Source: Numida meleagris
Taxonomy: Eukaryota; Chordata; Aves; Galliformes; Numididae
Reading direction: 5' to 3'
Length of the DNA: 64,000 nt
Assembly: GCF_002078875.1 (NCBI RefSeq)
Contig: NC_034412.1
Location: 14,184,876 to 14,248,875, forward strand
The notes beneath the pieces are model-generated. The model had not been told where the DNA came from. It did not search any database and was given only the letters and a program-made list of their open reading frames with translations. Both the position numbers and the translations under genes were made by a program. Shown here piece by piece: positions 50,356-62,330 of this stretch. The first letter of the stretch is position 1; every line of letters starts with the position of its first letter.

Positions 50356-53300
50356 GATTAAAAATGTTGATTTAATTATATTGGTCTGTTCTGGTGGTAT
50401 AAAAACTTCTATGAATACCCAGAACAATGTGTGAGTGGGGAGCGCGTCCCTTGTAAGCACTGAAGTTAAAATGTTTCTGTTGGCTTCCAGTTCTGGAGAG
50501 ATGGTGACTTTTAACTCCAAGCACATGCTCAATTTCTCTGTGGTGAAGGGATGGGATTACTCATATGCTGAATGCTAATTTCTGGATATTGAAGTACAAC
50601 ACTTACAAAAGTGGAAGATATAACTGTGGCTGTGGAGACTTTCTGATGCTAATTACATGAGTCAGCATTCTGGACTGGTTGCAAAAGGCAGGTGATTGTT
50701 TACTAAATATGGTCATTACATACAGATATGGCCCTAAATACTGAAAATGAGTCATCTGTCTCCTGCCATTGATTTAGCTAAGGTTTATTCTAGTACTGGT
50801 CCATAAAACTCTAGTAGTCTGAAATTTGTTTTCAACACAGAAGTTTTAGGATCAAACCTCCTATGACAATAAATACCTGGATAAGCATTTGGTACTGTAT
50901 TGAAGACACATACTCACAACATGAGCTACATAAACTCATTCTCTAAATGGGAATATTTTAAGAGAGATCAAGTACAGATGTTTCAAAGTAGAATTTAAGG
51001 TCTCCCTGGGTGTCCCCCAACTGGTGATCACTCTATTATAAGCTTAACTCTTCACAGACAGAGTTCAAATTCCAGTTTACCTTCCCAAGTTTGCACCAAG
51101 GAAGAGTCATTGTTATGTTTCAGCAATTCTATGCCCCCATTACCTAACACAAGCCATAAACAGTTGCAATTTCACTGCCCAATCCTTTCTTATACCCTTA
51201 CAACATTTGTTCTGTTAATGTAGGTTAATTCTGCAAATAACACTTCTGTAAATTGTTCTTGCAAACTGCTACATCATTTATGTAAGGACTTCTGTGAACT
51301 TTGAAAAATTAATGCCTTTAATTTTGGTTGATGGCAACATCAGCAGAGCTCTGTAAATTGCACTTTAATGAGATTTTGCTACAGGGGATAATCTGCTACT
51401 GACAGAGTAACATCTTGAAAACATCTGTAGACCTATAATTTTTCTATGACGATTAGATCCCACCACAAGAGTCCAAATACAGTGCAGAAATAAAGGAAAA
51501 AAATATAAAGTCCTAAATGACTCTACAACCTGTTTTTTAAAAAGAAGAGACACGCAATGAAAAGTTTCATGCACTGAAAATAAATCAATTTTTCTGACTA
51601 ATTAACATTTAGCTTTATTTAATTAAGAAAGACTATTACTGTCTTCACTGCTGTGCATCTGTATATAATGAAGCAAACAGCAGTAGGTATAAGATACCAC
51701 AGAGGGATATGCCCATGTAAGCCAGCACTATAGGTGCAAAGGAACGTCTATTATTGTTAAGTAACTGACATCAGAGCCTCTCTTTAATGCTGTCATAAAT
51801 AAAAGGAAGATTTTCACAGATGCCTTCACATATGGTTTCTTATTTGTCTCTGACGGAGACTGGGAGTTAGAATAGATGCCAAAATTAAATGATTTAAATA
51901 GGCAGCTGCATAACGCAAACTACTAAATAACACCTTTTGAACACTTTCTATTTATAGTAAGTTCCAACTCGCAAACGGATGACTAATCTTATTTTGCTTA
52001 TACTGCTGTAGGTTGGTGCTAAAAAACCATCACTTTTACAATACTGTAACTTCAAGGTACGCTGCAGTCTATTTGGGAGCGCAAAGCACTCAGGATTATC
52101 ATGGCAAACAGGAGTGGAAAGCTCAGAATCCAAGATTAACTTTAATAGATTAACTTAATCGTTGAAATATGCAGTACATGATTATCTGTAATAGACCCAT
52201 CCAGGAGGAACGAGAAAGGCAGGTTGAGAGGGGACTTCAATGCAAACCGCTGGAGAATTTTCAGTCTGTCATCATGCAAGTTCAAGTGAAGTGATGGCAG
52301 AGAAGGCACTTAATGCCTAGGCGATAATCCATCACTTACCAGCACTAAGGTATTATATCTTGGGGGTAAAACTTGGCATTAAAAATACAGTATCTGGTGC
52401 AAGAAAAATGCAGGTGTGTAAGTACTGGCTTTGTTGCTACACCAGTGTATCCAAACCAGTATGGGCAAGCAGCACACAACTGCAATAATCACACATGAAA
52501 AAAAATAAAATAAAAAAAAAAAAACCCTATGTGTTCAGAGCATTGAATTCAAGGACTTGAGTTAATAAAAGGCCTGAAGTGTTTCAAGTTACATGTTTTT
52601 TGATGGTATCACCATTACATTTTCCCTCGATTGTTTATCCATGCTCTATGTAAGGACAAAGTGGAGGAAGGAACAGTTCAAAAATATGAAATCTGTGTGA
52701 ATTATTCTGGAAAGGAATTGGAACTTCCAAATTCTACAGAAGTCTAAAATCGCTTGAAACATTAATACTGGCTATTTGCAGCAAAATGGAAGGAACTACC
52801 TGGGGGATGATTCTGAAGTGTTCTGTCAGCAGAGACATCATGTCCAGAAAGACAAAGATATAAAGAAGCATCTCTTCAAAGATACATCCAGTGTTTCTAC
52901 GCATCCTCTCCTACCTGCCACAGAATTCAGAGAGGTAGCATTTAATCCCTGTAACAGCAGGTGCGCAGCCCAAAACGTGCATCCCACTTTGTTCCTGGCA
53001 TAGGCAGCTTGTGGAGATTAGGGTATTCGCACCCCTTCCTCAGCGTATTAGCCTTGCTCCACACAAGGAAATCAGAAAATTTCCGAAAACCACATACCTT
53101 CTTTCCACTCTAATAAAGAGAGCAGGACATGAAGAAAGCAGCTTCAGTCTGTTACAATTCCCACTTTACAGAGACAACGAACCAGGAGGTATGCATTTTG
53201 TAACAGAAACTTAAAGTGGGAAAAGACACCAATACTTCCAGTTCCAAAACTAGTTAAGTGGATTATGCTGCCTCTTCATAGTTTAGTCTCACAACAAAGA

Positions 53301-56300
53301 CTCTGTTTGACAGTTCCACATGGTATTCATCTATTCTGCTTTTTCTAGACAGTACTTTTTCTAGCTAGCAGTATACGGCTGATACCATTAAGAACTAACA
53401 TTTAGTGGTGACAGTAGTTGCCCGTAGCTTGGTACTGTATAAACAGAGGTAATTAGAACTTTACTACAATGTTTATAAAACCCTTTAGATAGCCAAAATG
53501 TCATTCATATATTCAAATAAGTAATGTCAACACAATGTGATCCCATTCTCCAGAGAAGAAGCAGGAGTGACTTTCAATTAAGAATTTCCCAATTCCCCTT
53601 GCTTCACTTCTAACAGTTTAAGTCTGCTATAAGTAGCTTCAGGGAAAAACTTTGAAGCAGCATGTGTTTTATTAACTACATTTTGTAAAAATTAACATAA
53701 TTAAAATAGTGTATTTTATGTAAATGTCAGCTGAATTACAAAAGATACCATGAAGAAAGGCTTGAGTCTGACGAAAATGCATTTCTGGCAATCTAAGAGC
53801 TTCTATGTCTTATTGTAACAGAGGCTCTGAAAAGCACTTGGGATGGACACATATAGCGCTTACCACTATGAAGCATTTGGAAAAAGCCAGTGTAAGTTTG
53901 AAATATGCAACAGTGAGAGACGACAGTGGTCCTTAAAAGCAAGCTCTTAAAGTCTTCCCTTACTAGTTACTCTTGATCAGGAGAACCTTTCTTGTTTCTC
54001 TTTACTAAAATGCTAATGCAATCTGTGTGGCACTATCTTTCCAGAAAGCTTTGCTGTGCTACACCAGAAATGATTAAGCTACAGAGAGAAGGGAAGCTTT
54101 GGCTGACAGTCTTTAAAGGAAGCTTTAACGAGTCACCTTTTCCTTCCAGAAATCCAAGAAATTTCTCAACAAGCAGTAATGTAAACATAAGGCAATTCTG
54201 GGCAGTCTTACTTTACACCTCAAGTGTGAGCAGCAGAATCAGAAGATAACGCGTGTAATGACACCAAGTAAGCTGAAACAGTCAGATAGGTCGGAGCATT
54301 TGAAGAGCTTCAGAATAACTTTCTGTGCTGTTGCTGCTGTGGCATCACATCCTGTGATGAGAAGAACTCTGCCTTAAGGAGCCAAGGAATGCTTCACTAT
54401 CACTGCCAGAGGGCTCCTGCCTCACTGCTGCTCCTAAACCAGAGATCTTGGAAGAGACTGTTTGGTTTTATGCCATTCAAGGATTCCTTCACACTAGGCA
54501 AAAAAGAGCTCTGCATGTAAGACAGATTTCCTTTGCACCACTCTGTGCGAAGCAGGAGAAGCTTTTGAGTGCTGTCCAGTTCGCTTTATTTTGCTTCATG
54601 TCTCATTGACTCAAACAGAATAATACCAAAATAGTCAACTAAGAGTGACAGATTAGTAAATGGCTGTCACAGTAGTGCAAGAAAAAATTTTTTGAATGTA
54701 TGCACTTTTTACCATAAAATGCACTCTTTATTAAATCTCTGTCACTACAAGTATTTGCATTATTTTCTGTCATTGCTTTGTTACTATTTGCTACAATTCA
54801 GTGGGTCACAAAGCTATCAAAGTGACTAGAATGGGAACTATATGGCAACACCACCAAAAGTCAGGTATTGACTCAATAGCTTATTCCTTACTTTCAAAGC
54901 AATTTTCAGTTTAAAAATCTGGAGAACTCACTGCTAGAGGAAAAAAAAAAGGTCAATAATGTCATGAATACGAGAAGCAATATTTTGTAAATATGACCCC
55001 TAATAAAATAGGTATAACATGAAACAACAAAAATGTTTGAAAAACTGGACAAAAATCACCTTGGATAAAGAAACAAAAGCCAGTAGTTAATAATATTAAC
55101 TATCCTATTCCTCAGCATATCAAGTAATTGAACAATCTATGTTCAATCTAAATGTCATCTAACTTTCCTAAGCCAGAAATGATGAACTTCAACCATGGAA
55201 CAGGTACGTGATTTCTTTTCAAGGACAAATACCAGGATTCAATTGATTGCAGTATTGTACACAACTCGGAGAATTTGATTGTCTTCACTAACAATAAGCT
55301 AGGAAGAAGTTCATACTTCACTGAAGGAAAAAATCTAGATTTATAACTCCTAGCTGATTTTGAAGTTACTGGTTCAATTAGGCAGGTTAGAATAGCTCTC
55401 AGGTTAAAATGTAGATGAAAATGTTTGAATCAAACCAAGAGTCCCTCTGTACTTCAGACAGCTAGGCTACATACAAATAAAATCAAATACCTTTTCCTGC
55501 CCTCTGAATGCTTGTCAAGTGGCTGGGTAAAATTGAGGGAGCTCAGCCTTACCAGGAAAACAGATGTTGCCTCATCTGGTTTGATGCTCATATGGATGTT
55601 GAAGTCTCTAAGGCTAATAGTATAGTTCCAACAGTAGCTCTGACAGAGTTTCAATGAATACATTTGTGATATATTTCATACACTCTGATAGTCTATACAC
55701 CCTTGTAACTACAAACTTTGATCCTTCCCTGGAAGTACAGGAAACACCTGGACAGTCTAATAAACTCCACTGCACAGTTGGCCACTTTGTGCATTGCAAC
55801 CAAATTGTAACCAGGTCTCAGAAATATGAGATGTGGATCTCCATTTCCTCTGTATCACAGGCACTGATGCAATACTTTCCATGCAGAAGTGAGCCCCTGG
55901 GGAGGATAGTGGTGGAAGAAGAGACGCAAAACAGATGCAAGAGAGTCAGTAAACCTGAATGTAGTTCTATGTAGCGTGTTCCTCTTCAAACAAGAGGATG
56001 TTGTCCTTTCCCCTGTATGCCTTCTTTGCTGGCACAGATGTAATATCTGAGCTCTTACTGCTCTTTCTTCTACTTTACTCTTCTTTCTTATTCCCATGAA
56101 TAAATACCATGACTTCCACTTCAGGCTTGCAGTCCAGAAATTGTGAGCACAAGGTTTTTTCTCACCATGGTCAATACAGAACAGCTGGCTCCCCTCAGTC
56201 TAGCCATATACCGCTTCTCTTTTCAGCAACTTGAATGACTGAGCAAAACCAGTACTTTAATACTTACAGCTTATAATTGAAAAACAATTGAAGGTTTGGA

Positions 56301-56685
56301 AAGAGAATTTCTGGGCTTGTCCTTGATCACCAGCATTGTTAAAACACTTGTTACACTATTTAGCATAGAAAATTTACATTGGCTTAATATTTTTACACCA
56401 ATAGGTTGATCTGGCAGGTCAGCCTCCTGAAAGGCTAATTTGCTGTTTTATCAGTTACTGCCGATCACCAGTTATTGCAGCTTTAACATCTTTGCATTCC
56501 TTACTCTTTCTCTCTTTTCTTTTCCTCCATTTATATGCATTCATTCATTTACATACTGAAATAAACTCAACAAGCAGTAATGCAAACTCTCTCTTTGTTC
56601 ATAATGACATTATTCAATCCTAGGCAGAAGAGATAATACCTACCAGGGAAAATATATCTCATCTTCAAGCTTTTCCTTATTTTTT
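50356..56685. other. AT-rich non-coding DNA
   Basis: No gene, LTR or CR1 sequence is recognised. Consecutive short plus-strand frames at 52.78-53.21 and 55.43-55.97 kb lack known motifs and clear splice signals. Confidence 0.45.
52498..52524. repeat. A-rich tract
   Basis: Runs of A separated by single T bases (AAAATAAAATAAA pattern) end in thirteen A bases. Confidence 0.95.
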
Positions 56686-56690
56686 ATGTG
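56686..56690. repeat. Target-site duplication, left copy (ATGTG)
   Basis: ATGTG lies immediately before the solo LTR and is repeated exactly after it at 57207-57211. Confidence 0.88.
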
Positions 56691-57206
56691 TGTCACAGTT
56701 TTATGATTTTTGGTTATTGGTATTCCACATCATAACATCATGTAGCGTATGTACCTGGTTCTCAGAAGAGAAGGACTACTACATTCCCCAGGGGACTTTG
56801 CTGCCCTGTTACCATTTTCCAGTCAGAGGGAAAGATAAAAACTCAAATATCATGAGACTTGCTCCTCTTCTGGTCCCGTCTCCTGTCCCAGCAGCATCTC
56901 CCTCCCCAGCCGTCTCACCATCAGTATTAGAGTAAGGCCTACCTTGATTTTGGACACTTTCTCTCACTGAATTGTATTTATTAGCTTAAATTGTAATTAT
57001 ACTGTATTATAGTGTGTTATTTTGCATTCCTATATCTTATTTAGTAAATTAGTTTGTTTCTCCTCAGATTGTTGCCGCTGCTTTGTTTTTAGGCCCATCT
57101 CCCTACCCTTTTTCCCTTTTCCCTCCCTTTCCCAGGGCATGGGTCCTTGGGTCCCCTGCCCCATTAGTCACGGAACCAGGCCGAACCTGCCTGTAAACCG
57201 CTGACA
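56691..57206 (+). mobile_element. Complete solo LTR of an ERV-L-like endogenous retrovirus
   Basis: The element begins TGTCACAGTT and ends CCGCTGACA, so its termini are a perfect 5-bp inverted repeat (TGTCA/TGACA) of the canonical TG...CA type. It is flanked on both sides by ATGTG, a 5-bp target-site duplication typical of ERV-L insertions. Length is 516 bp. The last ~150 bp match the LTR piece attached to the pol fragment at 49.4-50.2 kb, which ties it to that family. A GATAAAA stretch at 56834-56840 could be a TATA-like core promoter element. No internal retroviral sequence lies on either side, so this is what homologous recombination between two LTRs leaves behind. Short open frames inside it are not genes. 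Confidence 0.92.
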
Positions 57207-57211
57207 ATGTG
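57207..57211. repeat. Target-site duplication, right copy (ATGTG)
   Basis: ATGTG lies immediately after the LTR terminus TGACA and matches the left copy at 56686-56690 exactly. Confidence 0.88.
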
Positions 57212-58836
57212 TTAAAGAACATATTGCTCCATTGAGACCTTCCTGGTCGGAATATTTATCTGCATTGGTACATTTGACCAGTGGCTTTCTATTTTCTCTG
57301 AAACAACTGACCAGGAGGTTTAGGAGAGCACACACAGCTGATCCTACAGGAAAACACATGTGAGCAAGCTTTATCCCTTACATCATCACCCTCCTTACCT
57401 TCCTTGTAGAAATTTACTACCTTGACAGACAGGTACACTAACGTTTTTCAAGAGTACACCTCATTTTGTTCCTCTTGTCATTCTGATGTTCCTGCCTTCC
57501 TTGTCATTCTTATCTACCTCAGAACTGGCGTGTTAGCCATTTGCAAAATGCAACACACAAGCAGTATGCTATATATGCAATAGCAGATAATGGTCCCTAA
57601 TATGGTTAAGCTAAGCTTAACCACACCTAAGCTGCTCATGGCAATGTTACATCTAGTCAAGGTTTTGAAGTACATTATTTAAAAGTGATGTTATAGGTAA
57701 TGGATGCTCACTGCATGATTATTTCCCTTTTATTTAAGAATGAGCCCTTTATATCCTTTTATCCAGGGTTTCAGCATCACCCACAGTCGTTTGGACTTTT
57801 CTGCTGAATGATGGTTGTACAGGGAGGTTGTTAGGTCTCAATTTAGGATATGGGTTGAGACACACTTCCAGTCTTCCTTCCTCAAGAATAGATGCACTTT
57901 GCTATATCAGCACATCTTCCTCTTACCTCATAGTTATAAGTTGGGTAGGTTGATGGGTACTGATTAAAATTTGGCATGAATTTCCTTATACATTTCTTAC
58001 ATGCAGCTATTTTCCTTAGCTTCCCTTTCTCTTGCCTGCACAGGCATTAATTCATTTTCGTAGTGCTTTTTTAAACAATTGTTTTGTAAGTTCTGTATCT
58101 CTACTTTATCTGAAATTCTATCATTCTCCTCCTCCATTACTGTTTGTATTCTTGATAGAGTAGACCAAATAAATTTATAAAAAAACTTCTTGTTTCCAGG
58201 AAAAAAATATCTGTCGTGTCTATGAAAAAGTGCAGTTATGGCAGAATAGCTACTCACTTTTCATACATATTGTAAAATATTTTTTAAAAATCTCAATAAT
58301 ATTTTTTGAAAAAGTTTTCCAGCAAATTAAAACTATTTGATGCAGCTACAAATTCTAATCAAAGTAGCAATTAAGATTCATTCTTTTTAAACTCCAGCTC
58401 TGTTCTCAAGTGAGCTGATGCAAGTTTGCCCAAGTGTAGTACACTGCATCTATTTCAAAAGAGGGCAATAACAACAGTTGGGTTGTTAACAGCTTGGATT
58501 GTGGGTTGTTTTTTAAGTAGAGATTGGCATGAATGTTCTTTATGCTCCTATTCTTTGTTATAGCATCCCTAATATTTTATACTGACTTATATCTGGTCCC
58601 AAAAATGTTATATTTATTTTAGCACAATGTTGCAAAGTTCTATATGGAATGCAATTTCTTTAAAATTCTTAAAGAACTAAGAATACCATTCTTCAAAATA
58701 TGCCTGATATAAATAAATTAAAGTACTACTTCATAGCAAATAGAGAAAGTTAATCAGAGCTTACAATTAGAAATTACCAAAGAAAGAAATGTTCTTGTAT
58801 TCCTTTTAATTAGGACCTAAGAGAAGATATTTAAGC

Positions 58837-58854
58837 AAAAAAAAAAAAAAAAAA
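58837..58854. repeat. A18 homopolymer
   Basis: Eighteen consecutive A bases in AT-rich DNA. Confidence 0.93.
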
Positions 58855-59966
58855 GAACTTCTCACATTTACTTTTGACTAAACCTCTGCTTTAGCAACTG
58901 CATGTTTTTCAAACCTTTGATTCAGTGCAGTTTATCACAGTTGTCTGCATGTTTCAACAGAACCTGCCACTTCAGTGTCAGCATTAGTGTCCTTTAGGTT
59001 GCAACGTGTTTGCAATACAGGTGCAAAAGGGAGAGCTAAGCATATCCTACTATTAGTGAAAAAATGTTTCTAAATGTATGTGCCATCTTCCCTCAACTGA
59101 TAACAAGCCACCAATTTAAGGTTTCAGGTCTTGTTTTTCTACTCACTGCTGATTGAATTATGTTTCAAATATATTTTTTAAACATACTTAGAAATATGGT
59201 ATTTTTCCTGATCAAACTAAGGTATCTCTTCTCCGTTCTTACTACTGCCAAGCGTGTGATTTACACACAGTTTAATTATTCAGATGTTTATTATGTTCTA
59301 CATAATGAAATTTGGACCCTCATATTTTCTTCCTACATGCTCAGTGCAGCCTGCAATTATAGCCACAGATATCTGTTTATTTGATGAATTTTGCTTCTTC
59401 TGCATAGTTTGATAAATATGGAAATAAGTCAAAACCTACTTTATATACAGTAATTAAAGTGAAAAATCTAGTCATGATGCAAATCCTTAATTGGACTCCA
59501 GGAGAGATATGCAGAATTTCTCTTTAATAATATGGGATGACTGGGGACAGAAAAACAAAGCACACTAAAATATGGTTTAGAAGCACAATTAATCACAAAA
59601 TAGAAAACAACCAATTTAGCATAGCTCATTCAGTGACTCTCAAGGCTCAGGTAATGTTCTTTTAATCATCTGGCTCTAATATTAAGGTTGTGTCATGTGC
59701 AGCTGAAATAAAACACAATATATGTGCTGATCTTCAGCGTGAAGCATGTTCTGTGGTGTAATTTGTAAACAGAGCCTTTTCACACTAAGACGCTCAGTCT
59801 AGTTAATGACATGTAAGTGAATGATCAAAGCAATGTAAAATGGTTTTTAACTATTATTATTTAATGTATTAATTCATTAGCAGAAAGAAACTCACTTGCA
59901 GTTGGTTGCAGGGAATATGTATTCGTTGGCTATATATAATTAATTTTGTTTTTTTCATTTTATTAG

Positions 59967-60132
59967 GACAAAGTCATTCTGGCTGATGATGTTCCAGAGA
60001 AGAATACAGTTGCTAAGTGGCATTAAACTGATGGGTAGTAGCACAGTGCAGGCAGGGCTGAGATACAAGTCTCCAGGAAAGAGAAGTCCATACAATCAAA
60101 AGGAAATAAATGATTTTCTTTCCAAGCTCTGA
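59967..60132 (+). other. Exon-like segment after a strong acceptor
   Basis: A T-rich tract (TTTTGTTTTTTTCATTTTATTAG, 59944-59966) is followed by open sequence. One frame reads DKVILADDVPEKNTVAKWH and stops at 60024-60026. Another, starting ACA at 59968, is open for 54 codons to a TGA at 60130-60132 and ends KEINDFLSKL. Either could be a terminal coding exon. There is no recognised homologue and no obvious polyadenylation signal close by, so chance is quite possible. Confidence 0.13.
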
Positions 60133-61925
60133 ACACACATCGCTCTAATCAGCTGAAATTAACTGTCACTGTCACTTAATTTGATTGTAAAAATATTATT
60201 CTTCATATCACTTTGTGTAATACCCCATTGGGGGCATGTGGTCGCACTTCGATCAGAAGGTGTTGGATTTATTGTTCTAGTTTGTTTAAACTACAAATAT
60301 AATTAGTCTACATTTGCATTCCTCCTAAATAAGAAATACCAGAATGGCACTTCTGTCTTCAAATGGACTGTAGACATTGAGTAAGAGCCAGAGGTCATCT
60401 CCCCACACTGCCAAAATTATCAGAGCAAAAATCTACTTCAAAACCCACAGCACTTGCCAAGCGTTCAGCTTGCCTGACCCAGGCACGGCTGCAGAACACA
60501 CCGGAGGCTCCATGGCTGTGACATGACCAGGAGGATCACTCTTCTGTTACCCAGATGTGCCCACTGGTAGAGACCATAACTGCAAGCTTCCATGCTGAGA
60601 GCAGCTGAAATTAGAGAGGCTTGATGTCCAGTATTCAAAAATCACTGTTAAAACTCTGAAGTTGGGATCCCAACCGTCTTTGACAGATAAAAGGAGTCCT
60701 ATGCAATCTAGTTTCAGTGTAGCCTACTCTTGACCACCCTGAGATGACCTGGCACCTCTTCATGCACCTGCTGTAAAACTTAAAGGCTTCAGAAATTCTT
60801 TTCTTTGAAGTGTCCTAATAATAACAGTCTAACCTTTGATGTTTCTTCCTGTACCACATGCTTGAACTCCTTCTAATCTAAAGAGGATAACCTTCAATTG
60901 CTACACACAAACTGGTTGCACATCTTGAGAACACAACATAAACCTAATGCAAACTGTAGTAATTATGTTTTTGTATTTAATGATTTCGTTTGTATTTAGC
61001 GCTTTATTTATATAACGTTGTAAACCTAAATGCCTAGCACAACAATTGGGCACTAACCACCCAGGCTGATTAGCACGGAGCAGAATTCACTTTCCACATC
61101 CCGAAGATGGAAGAAAAACGCATGCAAAATAAACCTGGTGTGCAAATACGATATGTTAGAAGAGGATCCTTTTCACACCAGAAATCGAAGAGAAATTCTG
61201 TTTCCAGTGAGTTGAGATCATGTTGAGAAGGGTTTTTTTGTACATAAAAATGACTGGACCCTGAAGAAGTCAGAGAAAGTTATTTTTAAAAACCATTCCT
61301 AGTCTGACTGTTACCTCAGCTTTCTGTAAGTTTTTACAGAGCCCTCTGAGAACATCTGCCCAGTTCTGTTTTATGTTACCTCACAGATTTTTAATATTCA
61401 ATAGTCCTTATCCTGTGCAATTGTTTAGATCTATAAAGAATTGTTTCTAGTCTCTATTTTTAACTTGTACATCAGGGATGAATTTTATCCAAGATGTATC
61501 ATTTATATAGTTCTGAGGAGGGAGAAAACACATCTTCCATGTAGTCCTAGTCCTGCAAAGGCTCATAAACATGCTGAACTTCCCTTGCTGTAAGCCACTC
61601 TGCTGAAACCCTGCGCATCAGCAGAGTGCTGCTCTAGCATTATTTAAATTCCTGCCTTTCCTGTTAATCACTCTTTTGGGTGGTCATTTCTAGCTGACTA
61701 TTATTCACCTTATGGTTTTCCGAAACCCCAGGGCGTTATATCTAAATTTTTCCCTTTGGTTGTTTTTAAGATTGCTTTTTTGTTCTTTGAGGAAAGAGAG
61801 TTTGGGAAGTAGCTGATTTAAGCAAGAAATATTATTCATTTCTTAGTGTAGTGTGCTTTGTCCAACTCCCTACAAGAACTGCAAGATTCTTTTTCTTCAT
61901 AAGGATTGATGAGCTGGAGATTTAC

Positions 61926-61940
61926 AAAAAAAAAAAAAAA
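61926..61940. repeat. A15 homopolymer
   Basis: Fifteen consecutive A bases followed by CAAACACACTG. Confidence 0.93.
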
Positions 61941-62302
61941 CAAACACACTGAAGAGGTCTTTTTGAAGGGACCAATAAAAACAGCTCAGTCCAAACTGTC
62001 TCAGTGCATTTACAAAGACAGCATGTTCCTCCTCTCAGTTCTCATTTTACTGGATCTTTTGCAACAGATCCTTATTGAGCTCTGTTTAGCTGACCAGGGT
62101 CCAACTGTGCCATTAGAATCCAAGTTTCTAAATTACTAAGATGAGAGTAGATACAGCTGTATATACCCAGTGAAGAAGCTATAACAGAATGGTCACCTTA
62201 AACGACTAATGGGAACATAGTAAAGCTCTATAACATCAAAAATAACATGAACAAGATACATGAAGGATGACTGCTTGCTCTAGAACAATTGAAGGGCTAT
62301 CA

Positions 62303-62330
62303 ACTTGTCAAATGAAACTTGTCAAATGAA
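62303..62330. repeat. Perfect 14-bp tandem duplication
   Basis: ACTTGTCAAATGAA occurs twice in immediate succession with no mismatch, consistent with a recent slippage or repair duplication. Confidence 0.95.

Noticed and set aside
51060..51080. GTTCAAATTCC resembling a tRNA T-loop
   Set aside because: No matching A-box, anticodon stem or acceptor stem could be found around it.
55654..55974. 106-codon plus-strand frame
   Set aside because: No splice signals fit its ends and no family is recognised.
56690..57204. Open frames of 81 and 60 codons on the plus strand
   Set aside because: Both lie within the solo LTR, which is non-coding.
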